From positions 1 through 9,790 of the forward strand of contig JAQUJJ010000132.1 in NCBI GenBank assembly GCA_028681035.1: DNA of 9,790 nt, read 5' to 3'. Position numbers and translations under genes: made by a program. The notes under the pieces are model-generated. The model had not been told where the DNA came from. It saw only the letters and a list, made by a program, of their open reading frames with translations, and did not search any database. This document shows, piece by piece, positions 1 through 5,619 of the stretch (positions are counted from its first letter, which is position 1; every line of letters begins with the position of its first letter). The DNA is from Candidatus Cloacimonadota bacterium (GTDB lineage: Bacteria; Cloacimonadota; Cloacimonadia; Cloacimonadales; Cloacimonadaceae).

Positions 1-2
1 AT

Positions 3-548
3 ATCCGTGACTTCACCACCTATTCAGAAAATCACAGTCCCCAGGAAACGGTGAATATCCTCAAAGAATACCTCACCGCCATGGTCAATGTGATCGTGGC
101 CAACCAAGGCATCCTGGATAAATTTGTCGGTGACGAGATCATGGCCCTCTTTGGTACCCCCGTAGCCCTGCCAAATCACGCTCTCAGCGCCTGCACTGTG
201 GCCCTGCAAATGCGTGCCAAATTGAGCGAACTTCAACAGAAATGGGAAGCCGAAGGCAAGGGCAGCTTCGAGATCGGCATCGGGATAAATACAGGCCAGG
301 CCGTGGTGGGCAATCTGGGTAGCGAGCAGATCTTCGATTACACCGCCATCGGTGATACCATCAATCTCGGTGCGCGCCTGGAAGGCATCAACAAAGAATA
401 TGAGACCACCAAACATATTATCATCAGCGAATTTACCCTGGAGCTTGTAAAAGACCAGGTGAAAGTGCGCTATCTGGATGAAGTAAAAGTGAAAGGCAAG
501 AATGAGGCGGTTAAGATCTATGAATTGCTCGATCTGGTGGATGCTTGA
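3..548 (+). CDS. Class III adenylate cyclase, C-terminal catalytic domain (5' end outside window)
   Basis: This is the catalytic end of a class III nucleotidyl cyclase, which makes cAMP from ATP. The frame is open from the window edge, where IRDFT matches the FxDIRxFT metal-site motif; the last two bases before it, AT, would complete the first metal-binding Asp codon. Counting from nt 3, the second metal site is D44 in KFVGDEIMALFG. The preceding K40 is the adenine-selecting Lys and T114 in DYTAIGDTIN is the paired position common in bacterial adenylate cyclases. N121 and R125 in NLGAR are the transition-state residues. All catalytic positions that can be seen are present, so the domain looks active. 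The 181 residues end soon after the domain, so sensor or membrane modules must lie upstream, outside the window. The gene ends in TGA and is followed by a hairpin terminator. Guanylate specificity is unlikely because Lys rather than Glu precedes the second Asp. Confidence 0.93.
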   Translation: MRDFTTYSENHSPQETVNILKEYLTAMVNVIVANQGILDKFVGDEIMALFGTPVALPNHALSACTVALQMRAKLSELQQKWEAEGKGSFEIGIGINTGQAVVGNLGSEQIFDYTAIGDTINLGARLEGINKEYETTKHIIISEFTLELVKDQVKVRYLDEVKVKGKNEAVKIYELLDLVDA

Positions 549-576
549 CATTGGATTGCAGGCGTCCCCGTCTGCA

Positions 577-599
577 GAGCACGGGACGTGCTCATTTTC
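577..599 (+). terminator. Hairpin terminator after the cyclase gene
   Basis: GAGCACG (577-583) and CGTGCTC (587-593) form a perfect 7-bp stem around a 3-nt GGA loop, followed by ATTTTCC. It lies 28 bp after the cyclase stop codon. The T-run is short, so termination may be partial. Confidence 0.6.
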
Positions 600-1087
600 C
601 CCCATCCCGTTTCTTTCTTCCGATCCTGCCCAATCTGCTCTCCTTTTCCCAAGGCCTCCAGCCTTGCTTGACGCGAGACGCATCAAATCCAGCAGCACGC
701 CAATGCGTAGCTTTGTACAGTTCTTTTTTTCTTTCGCATATTTTAGGTATTCTCGCGACAGATTCAGCATTTTCCCCATGCTTTAATGCCCGCATTACCC
801 TTATGAGCAGCGCCCTTTATCAAGTATCTTGCAGCTATACCTGGCACATACCCACAGCGAAAAGAGAGGGCTGAAGACTGTAGCAGTAGAGCACGAAACC
901 GGACGCAGCGATTCTAACCGGTAAAAAGCTGTGACAGCTCAAAACATAATTTAACGTAAATATAAGATTTACATAAACTTAACTTGCTTTTCTATTCTAT
1001 TGCATTAGCTTCTTCTCATGAGCATATGTCGCTTTACAAAGTCTTTTGTTCGCAAGCGGGCTCTACACTGTATCCTAAGGAGGATAT
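600..1087. other. Intergenic region without a convincing gene; likely holds the promoter of the DUF3494 pair
   Basis: No reading frame on either strand shows coding character; the ORFs here lack a ribosome binding site and a recognisable product. The last 150 bp become AT-rich. TTTACA (968-973) lies 17 bp before TCTATT (991-996), a weak sigma70-like pair that could serve the gene at 1088, but this is only a guess. The best supported element is the ribosome binding site TAAGGAGG at 1076-1083, only 4 nt before the ATG. Confidence 0.5.
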
Positions 1088-2038
1088 ATGAAACACATTG
1101 TTCTGATCTTTGCCATGGTCTTATTGTCGACCATGCTACTCTACGCGGTTGATCCACCCATCAATCTCGAAATTACTCATAATGGAAATACTATTCATTT
1201 AGAATGGAACGCTGTAAGTGGCGCGACAGGCTATGCAGTATGGTCTCGCGACACCCCTTATGGCAGCTATACCTTGGATAAAACAGGCACTTTCCTTACT
1301 GACACCCATTGGAAAAAAACTGAGACCGCCACAAAAAGATTCTATCAGGTTTTCCCGAGAAGAGGACCAGTTCCTGTTGATCTCGGTACGGCAGAGGATT
1401 TTGTAATCTTAGCAAATGCCGGTATTAGCACAGTGCCCAGCTCGGCAATTACAGGTAACATTGGAGTTAGCCCTGCTTCTGCTGCTGCGCTCACGGGATT
1501 TTCAGAAACCATGCATTCTTCCGGCACTTATTCCACCTGCCCTCAAGTGGTCGGGAAAATGTATGCTGCTGATTATAATTCCCCTACCCCAACGATGCTT
1601 GGTACTGCAGTTGGCGATATGATAACTGCTTACAACGATGCTGCGGGAAGGATAACCCCAGATCATCTCAATCTTGGTAGCGGCAACCTGAATGGCTTGA
1701 CCCTGACCCCCGGATTATACAAATGGGGCACAGGTATTTTGCTATCCTCTGCTGTCACAATTAGCGGTGGCGCCAATGATGTCTGGATTTTCCAGGTTGG
1801 AGAAGGGATTACCTTCGATAGCGGTGCCAATGTAATTTTATCCGGAGGGGCAAACCCGAAAAACATCATCTGGCAGTCTGCCGGAGTGGTGGCGCTGGGC
1901 ACTGCAGCGCATTTGGAAGGGATCGTACTTTCTGCAACTGCCATCACGCTGGCCACTGGTGCTACCGTGAATGGCAGACTCCTGGCCCAAACAGCGGTAA
2001 CCTTGGATCAAAGTGTTGTTACACAACCTACCCCATAA
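1088..2038 (+). CDS. Secreted FnIII-DUF3494 (ice-binding-protein-like) protein, copy 1
   Basis: The 316-residue product starts with a signal peptide (about residues 1-20, hydrophobic core IVLIFAMVLLSTMLLYA, likely cleavage before VDPP). A fibronectin-III-like module follows (about 21-92, with LEWNAVSGATGYAVW and a final FYQV strand). A DUF3494 domain runs from about 97 to the end, with family-typical blocks such as VDLGTA, NDVWIFQ, GGANPKNIIWQ, TGATVNGRLLAQTAVTLDQ. DUF3494 proteins form a beta-solenoid; some bind ice, many are adhesin-like and untested. No membrane anchor or sorting tail is visible, so it is probably exported and released or surface-associated. The start is well set by TAAGGAGG 4 nt upstream. 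It is followed after 52 bp by a paralog and is probably co-transcribed with it. Whether this copy binds ice is unknown. Confidence 0.9.
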   Translation: MKHIVLIFAMVLLSTMLLYAVDPPINLEITHNGNTIHLEWNAVSGATGYAVWSRDTPYGSYTLDKTGTFLTDTHWKKTETATKRFYQVFPRRGPVPVDLGTAEDFVILANAGISTVPSSAITGNIGVSPASAAALTGFSETMHSSGTYSTCPQVVGKMYAADYNSPTPTMLGTAVGDMITAYNDAAGRITPDHLNLGSGNLNGLTLTPGLYKWGTGILLSSAVTISGGANDVWIFQVGEGITFDSGANVILSGGANPKNIIWQSAGVVALGTAAHLEGIVLSATAITLATGATVNGRLLAQTAVTLDQSVVTQPTP

Positions 2039-2090
2039 ACGCTTGTGAAACTTTGATGATCTCGAGCACAACATTTATAAGGAAGGATAT

Positions 2091-3035
2091 ATGAAAAATA
2101 TCTTCATGATTCTCATGCTGATCTGGATTACGACCGCAATTATTGCTGTTGAATCCCCTGTCGACATAGAGATAACTCACCCTGGAGCTTATGTATTGTT
2201 AAACTGGGCTCCGGTAACTGGTGTAGCCAATTACAAAGTATTCACTTGTGATACTCCTTACGGAGATTTTGAGTTGGATGAGACAGGCTTCTTCCCCACT
2301 CCTACGAGTTGGACTAAGGCTGAGCCTGCCGGCAAGAAATTCTACCGTGTAACAGCCGTAGATGGTCCTCTCGTGGTAAACTTGGGCACGGCCGCAAATT
2401 ATGCCATTCTGGCTAAAGCTGCGATCAGCTCAGTTCCTGCGTCCGACATCACAGGTCATGTCGGCATTAGCCCTGCCGCTGCAACTTACATTACCGGCTT
2501 TACTCTGACGCTGGATTCCTCAAACGTCTTTTCCACCTCTACGCAAGTAACCGGAAAGGTTTATGCTGCAGACTATGCAGATCCCACTCCTATAAATCTG
2601 ACCACAGCCATAGGCGATCTGAGGACTGCCTACGTTGATGCAGCCGGAAGAGCTCCGGATATCACTAATCTGAACTCCGGAGATATCAGTGGACTCACCC
2701 TTAGCCCTGGCGTCTATGTCTGGGACGGTCAAGTCAACATCAACTCATCGGTTACTCTAAACGGTGGGATGAATGATGTCTGGATTTTTCAGATTGCTCA
2801 GGGAATTGTGATGAGCCCAAACACCAGCGTGATTCTGGGCGGCAGCGCCCAAGCCAAGAATGTCTTCTGGCAGACCTTTGGTCCAGTGGATATGGATATC
2901 AATACCCATATGGCAGGCAATGTGCTCTGCTCCACTGCTATTCACCTGGGCCAGGGTGCCTCCGTAAACGGAAGGCTCCTGGCAGAGACAGCTGTAACCT
3001 TAGATCAGAATGTGGTAACAGTACCAGCTCCCTAA
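2091..3035 (+). CDS. Secreted FnIII-DUF3494 (ice-binding-protein-like) protein, copy 2
   Basis: This 314-residue paralog of the preceding gene has the same layout: signal peptide (about 1-19, FMILMLIWITTAIIA, then VESP), an FnIII-like module (about 20-90, LLNWAPVTGVANYKVF and KFYRVTAVDG), and a DUF3494 domain (about 95 to the end, VNLGTAANYAILAKA, NDVWIFQIAQG, NGRLLAETAVTLDQNVVT). The same domain order, matching sequence blocks and matching ends (VVTxPxP) point to tandem duplication followed by divergence. The ribosome binding site AAGGAAGG (2079-2086) sits 4 nt before the ATG, the same unusually short spacing as in copy 1. There is no terminator between the copies, and a strong terminator follows this one, so the pair is likely one transcript. 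Function is inferred from family only: extracellular, possibly ice-binding or adhesive. Confidence 0.9.
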   Translation: MKNIFMILMLIWITTAIIAVESPVDIEITHPGAYVLLNWAPVTGVANYKVFTCDTPYGDFELDETGFFPTPTSWTKAEPAGKKFYRVTAVDGPLVVNLGTAANYAILAKAAISSVPASDITGHVGISPAAATYITGFTLTLDSSNVFSTSTQVTGKVYAADYADPTPINLTTAIGDLRTAYVDAAGRAPDITNLNSGDISGLTLSPGVYVWDGQVNINSSVTLNGGMNDVWIFQIAQGIVMSPNTSVILGGSAQAKNVFWQTFGPVDMDINTHMAGNVLCSTAIHLGQGASVNGRLLAETAVTLDQNVVTVPAP

Positions 3036-3061
3036 GTTCAAAGCTATCTGCGTCACATCGG

Positions 3062-3084
3062 TGACATAATAGCTGACATAATAG
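3062..3084. repeat. Two tandem copies of TGACATAATAG
   Basis: TGACATAATAG occurs at 3062-3072 and again at 3074-3084, a 12-bp period, directly before the terminator stem. Only two copies are present and no function is evident. Confidence 0.55.
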
Positions 3085-3086
3085 AG

Positions 3087-3132
3087 CCGGCTTCCCCATA
3101 GCGCACTATGACGGAAGCCGGATCTTTTTTTT
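3087..3132 (+). terminator. Rho-independent terminator of the DUF3494 pair
   Basis: CCGGCTTCC (3087-3095) pairs with GGAAGCCGG (3113-3121). A second inner stem, CATAG (3097-3101) with CTATG (3106-3110), closes on a CGCA tetraloop. After the stem come ATC and eight T residues (3125-3132). This is a textbook intrinsic terminator 50 bp after the second DUF3494 stop codon. Confidence 0.93.
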
Positions 3133-3517
3133 ATGCCTGAACATACTCCAAATCTGCCGTAGATGAAAAACCTAATGCTTGGACAGCTATAGCAAATAAG
3201 ATCTTATCAAAAGAAGCTATTATGGATTCGACATCCCGGTTTTTAGAGAATGCGGGTTGGGATATTGCTTCCATTTCCCCTGGACTCGCTTTTAACGGGC
3301 CTTCGACTCGAGATGACTCGAGGACTCGAATCATCTCGAGTTAAAAACCTGTTAACCTTGAATTGATGAATTGGAGCAGCAAGCTGCGCTCGGCAATATA
3401 TGGAGCCAGGAAACCATAAAATCACCTTCTCCAGCTTATAAAACCCCTCTCAGTGCACTCTACGTTTTCAGTATTCTCAGTGCTAAAAAGAAAGTTCCCT
3501 ATTAGATTTTCAAATCA
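3133..3517. other. Gene-free stretch next to the group II intron (3' exon side)
   Basis: No frame has a ribosome binding site with a recognisable product. The stretch holds a long inverted repeat (3306-3341) and a 9-bp direct repeat TCTCAGTGC (3448-3456 and 3475-3483), which resembles the degenerate short repeats often seen between bacterial genes. Positions just below 3518 are the 3' exon of the minus-strand intron. Confidence 0.5.
3306..3341. repeat. Long inverted repeat built on GACTCG/CTCGAG units
   Basis: ACTCGAGATGA (3306-3316) is the exact reverse complement of TCATCTCGAGT (3331-3341). After one C/A mismatch the stem continues with TCGA (3318-3321) against TCGA (3326-3329). GACTCG also recurs at 3283, 3305, 3315 and 3323. 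No T-run follows on either strand, so it is not a standard terminator. It could be a mobile palindromic repeat or a protein-binding site. Confidence 0.7.
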
Positions 3518-3518
3518 G

Positions 3519-3590
3519 TAGAGTTAGAGGCAGGGGTTGAATCCTGCCCCCCTCTTCAAACCGTGCATGCGGTTTTCCCGCACACGGCTT
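3519..3590 (-). ncRNA. Group II intron domains V and VI
   Basis: Domain V spans 3590-3559: AAGCCGTG carries the AGC catalytic triad, TGCGG pairs with CCGCA around a GAAAA loop, and CACGGTT closes the lower stem. Domain VI follows, with GGCAGG and CCTGCC (3548-3543 and 3534-3529 on this strand) as its stem; the AA in the CTCTAACTC segment near the base contains the candidate branch-point adenosine. The intron ends about 10 nt later. Confidence 0.8.
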
Positions 3591-4362
3591 TCCGACAAAG
3601 TTCGTCGTATGCTTTCGCAGTTAGTTTGCATAGGTGTATTTTGATGGATCCACAAGACCATATTTGCTTGTTAGAACCATAAACGCATTTTTGCGGTTTA
3701 TTGTCTTCAAAGACTGGAGTCTTGAGCCACATCCTGATGAGCCCAAGAATGCGGTGATCGCTGATTCTCTGCTCTACAAGTATCATCAACTTGTCGTGAG
3801 GAATGTTGTCAAAGTATCCACTCAGGTCTGCATCAAACACCTGTCTCATCCTATTGTTTGAGACATTTGTCCTGATGCATTTGATCGCATCCTTGGATGA
3901 GCGCTTCGGGCGAAATCCGTAGGAACAGTCCTGGAAGTCTGCTTCGAAGATTGGTTCAATGACCAATTTACAGCACATCTGTACAATGCGGTCTTTGATT
4001 GTGGGAATCCCCAGTGGTCGCATTTTACCATTGGCTTTGGGAATATACACTCGTAGAACAGCTTGCGCTTTATAGGTTTCTTGCTTGATTTCTTCAGCTA
4101 TTTCGGCCAAGTATTTATCCGCGCCGTATTTCACAACGTCGTCTATACTCATACCGTCATAACCAGCGGCACCTTTGTTCTGTTTCACTCGTTTCCAAGC
4201 TACTTTCAACATGTAGTTGAGAGTTAGCTTGTCATATAGCAGATAAAACCGAAAGGCTTTTTCCTGCTTGGCCTTACGATATAGCCTAATTTGAAACTGA
4301 CGCACTCTTTCCTCGCTCGTCATTGCCGAGCGTCGCTTGCTTGTAAGACTTTCATCAATCAC
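3556..4362 (-). pseudogene. ltrA: Truncated group II intron reverse transcriptase/maturase
   Basis: The ORF starts at GTG 4362, 6 nt after an AAGGAG ribosome binding site (4374-4369). It encodes the N-terminal half of an intron-encoded protein: the RNA-binding N terminus (QFQIRLYRKAKQEKAFRFY), RT block NKGAAGYDGMSIDDV, RT1-2 (VYIPKANGKMRPLGIPTIKDR, IEPIFEADFQDCSYGFRPKRS) and RT3 with the first catalytic Asp (FDADLSGYFDNIPHDKLM). It breaks off after the RT4 helix (LIRMWLKTPVFED). The GTPQGG block, the YADD catalytic pair, the maturase X domain and any endonuclease domain are gone. The last residues (RKAVCGKTACTV) are a translation of ribozyme domain V, so this is not the native C terminus. Another frame just upstream reads NAFMVLTSKYGLVDPSKYTY and ends in TAA at 3623-3621, probably the original C-terminal tail. 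An internal deletion near 3700-3720 therefore shifted the frame. The protein cannot be an active reverse transcriptase. Confidence 0.85.
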
Positions 4363-4841
4363 AAGGTACTCCTTTTTCTTTTAGGTTTTTTTGAAGCAAT
4401 GCCCCTTCGCTCCGGATGAGTTATGTTGTCTCATCCATCATCACTAATATGGGCATCTCCGACTTCCTGCATACCCAATCCTCATTTCGCATATCGCTTA
4501 TAGAGAACCGTTTAGGTTGCAATCCCTGATATGCAGGATCTCCCACGTTCATTGCATGATCATTTGTATGCACGCCATCAGTCATGACCCCGGCAGTCCC
4601 CGAATGCGCTCTTGACCGTTTCTTGCATCCAAGTAGCAGGTTTCAACAAATCCGACAGTCTGACCAACTGCTTTGGTTTAACGAGGCTAATCTGTTCACT
4701 TTCGTTACGGCTTACATACCGCCACAGGAGAGCTTTGCCCTTTCACCTTGCGGTTAATGGCATCCCCTGGGCTTACACCTGAACGGACAATTGGGCGGAT
4801 TGGATTTTCACCAACTTCCCATACAACGCTTCGTGGCGCAC

Positions 4842-5118
4842 CGGATCCCCCCCTGAATATCGAGATTTCATATTATTCAGCTCTTGCGAATAAGATTCAT
4901 AATGCTGGTTCTGGACACTGACAATATGAGAAAGGGGCGACATATTGGACATCAATCAACTGCCGGAGCTTAAGCAGGCCCCAATAGCGAGCTTGTCTTC
5001 TTCTCACCCAAAATATCTTGACATATTTTTCAAGTAAATAAAGCTTGTCTTTAGCATTCATTTGCATCATGCAAGCTATGTTTTTACGCGAGAAATTAAA
5101 GAGATAAGGAGACACTCT
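4842..5118. other. Region between the intron and the Cas6-like ORF
   Basis: This is the 5' exon side of the minus-strand intron. Minus-strand frames are open but lack a ribosome binding site and resemble nothing I know; they may be remnants of an interrupted gene. The first about 15 bp hold IBS1 and IBS2. TTGACA at 5018-5023 has no matching -10 element at normal spacing. A 10-bp direct repeat AGCTTGTCTT lies at 4990-4999 and 5042-5051. Confidence 0.45.
5062..5074. promoter_or_regulatory. Candidate operator palindrome upstream of the Cas6-like ORF
   Basis: TTGCAT-C-ATGCAA is a perfect 6-1-6 palindrome, 44 bp before the ATG at 5119. Its position suits an operator, but no binding protein is identified. 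Confidence 0.3.
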
Positions 5119-5340
5119 ATGATTTGTGTAGATTACATTCTGGCAGCATTTACAGATATAGATCTGAAGGCCTTTGAGATTCCAAAATTGAGAGGCTACT
5201 TTGCCTATAAATACCCTGACAATTCCCTCTTTCATAACCATCTGCAAAGGAAGGTATCTTATGAGGACCCTAAAATACAATATCGCATTTATGAAGGACA
5301 TCCTGCTTTAATCGGAATCGGAGAAAGATATGATGTATAA
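5119..5340 (+). CDS. Cas6-like N-terminal domain, stand-alone or truncated
   Basis: The 73-residue product matches the pattern of the N-terminal domain of Cas6b-type CRISPR RNA endonucleases: IPKLRGYFAYKYPDNSLFHNH, then a Tyr/Pro segment (VSYEDPKIQYRIYEG) and HPALIGIGE. In full-length Cas6 (about 200-250 residues) this domain is followed by a second ferredoxin-like RNA-binding domain, which is absent here. The ORF stops at the domain boundary, and no C-terminal half is visible downstream in any frame. The ATG at 5119 is supported by AAGGAG (5106-5111) 7 nt upstream; an in-frame ATG at 5062 is less likely. No CRISPR array or other cas gene is in the window. It is either a remnant of a lost CRISPR-Cas locus or a small protein that kept this fold for another role. 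The family assignment is by motif recall, not by search. Confidence 0.65.
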   Translation: MICVDYILAAFTDIDLKAFEIPKLRGYFAYKYPDNSLFHNHLQRKVSYEDPKIQYRIYEGHPALIGIGERYDV

Positions 5341-5384
5341 CAGGGCATACATAAAAAAAAGGGATGCTGCCTGCAAAAAAAACC

Positions 5385-5410
5385 TTGACGTAGAATCAAA
5401 GCATATAAAT
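5385..5410 (+). promoter_or_regulatory. Possible promoter of the downstream operon
   Basis: TTGACG (5385-5390) precedes an AT-rich TATAAA (5404-5409), but the spacing of 13 bp is too short for a standard sigma70 promoter. It lies in the AT-rich gap between the Cas6-like stop and the small ORF, where a promoter would be expected. Weak support. Confidence 0.25.
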
Positions 5411-5420
5411 TTTGGAAAAA

Positions 5421-5434
5421 TGCATTTTAATGCA
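5421..5434. promoter_or_regulatory. Candidate operator palindrome before the small ORF
   Basis: TGCATT-TT-AATGCA is a perfect 6-2-6 palindrome, ending 10 bp before the ribosome binding site of the ORF at 5458. Its TGCAT/ATGCA half-sites echo the palindrome at 5062-5074, though spacing differs. Confidence 0.35.
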
Positions 5435-5457
5435 AAAAGAACTCAAGGAGAACTTCT

Positions 5458-5604
5458 ATGTTTGAGAAGATTAGCGCAATCATCTATGTGCTATTGCGAT
5501 ACCTAAATACTTCATGGGAAATGGTCCAATTAAGCCCTGTAAAAACTTTACAGATGTTTGCTTTTGAAAGCAAACTGAAACAAAATGTATTTAAGATAAG
5601 ATAA
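5458..5604 (+). CDS. Small hypothetical protein (48 aa), possible leader ORF
   Basis: ATG at 5458 follows AAGGAG (5445-5450) with 7-nt spacing, the best ribosome binding site in this part of the window, and the frame runs to TAA at 5602. The product begins MFEKISAIIYVLLRYLNTSW and is basic at its end (KLKQNVFKIR). No family is recognised. It ends a few bases before the start codons of the next gene, so translational coupling is plausible; the next gene lacks a good ribosome binding site of its own. Its 3' third consists of two perfect inverted repeats, which argues that the RNA or DNA structure may matter as much as the peptide. Confidence 0.5.
   Translation: MFEKISAIIYVLLRYLNTSWEMVQLSPVKTLQMFAFESKLKQNVFKIR
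5537..5575. repeat. Two back-to-back perfect inverted repeats before the BREX-like operon
   Basis: CTGTAAA (5537-5543) and TTTACAG (5547-5553) form a 7-3-7 repeat. Two bases later GTTTGCTTT (5556-5564) and AAAGCAAAC (5567-5575) form a 9-2-9 repeat. Neither is followed by a T-run. They sit 33-70 bp before the first start codon of the next gene, suiting paired operators or an mRNA element controlling translation. Confidence 0.75.
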
Positions 5605-5619
5605 TAGTTGGTGATCGCA

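Larger units (their letters stand above)
3518..4841 (-). mobile_element. Group II intron, internally deleted
   Basis: On the minus strand the intron begins GTGCGCCACG at 4841, followed by about 480 nt of ribozyme sequence (domains I-IV 5' part), the reverse transcriptase ORF, domain V (3590-3559) and domain VI, and ends CTCTAC at 3518. The 5' boundary is supported by exon pairing: GGATCCG (IBS1, 4848-4842) can pair with CGGATTT (EBS1, 4654-4648), and adjacent CAGGGGG (IBS2, 4855-4849) can pair with TCTCCTG (EBS2, 4731-4725), allowing G-U pairs. At about 1.3 kb it is shorter than usual ORF-bearing group II introns because the middle of the ORF is missing. The ribozyme ends look preserved, so self-splicing may persist while autonomous retrohoming should not. 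The 3' boundary may be off by a few bases. Confidence 0.85.

Noticed and set aside
24..779. 251-codon open frame on the minus strand
   Set aside because: It is antisense to the cyclase, whose catalytic motifs are clear on the plus strand; it has no ribosome binding site or recognisable product.
577..900. GC-rich segment after the cyclase as a gene or structured RNA
   Set aside because: Apart from the terminator hairpin, no consistent pairing, tRNA-like or riboswitch-like pattern could be made out.
3131..3334. 67-codon minus-strand frame
   Set aside because: It runs through the palindrome and starts inside the terminator T-run on its far side; no ribosome binding site or known motif.
5018..5046. 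TTGACA as a -35 box for the Cas6-like ORF
   Set aside because: No acceptable -10 element at 16-18 bp; TAAATA lies only 11 bp away.
4897..5301. 134-codon minus-strand frame overlapping the Cas6-like ORF
   Set aside because: Half is antisense to the Cas6-like ORF, there is no ribosome binding site, and I see no family resemblance. A remnant of an interrupted gene in 4897-5070 cannot be excluded.
5330..5506. ATGATG frame overlapping the Cas6-like stop, with GGAG upstream
   Set aside because: Lys-rich product from A-runs, no domain character, and it overlaps the better supported ORF at 5458 in another frame. It does not supply the missing Cas6 C-terminal domain.
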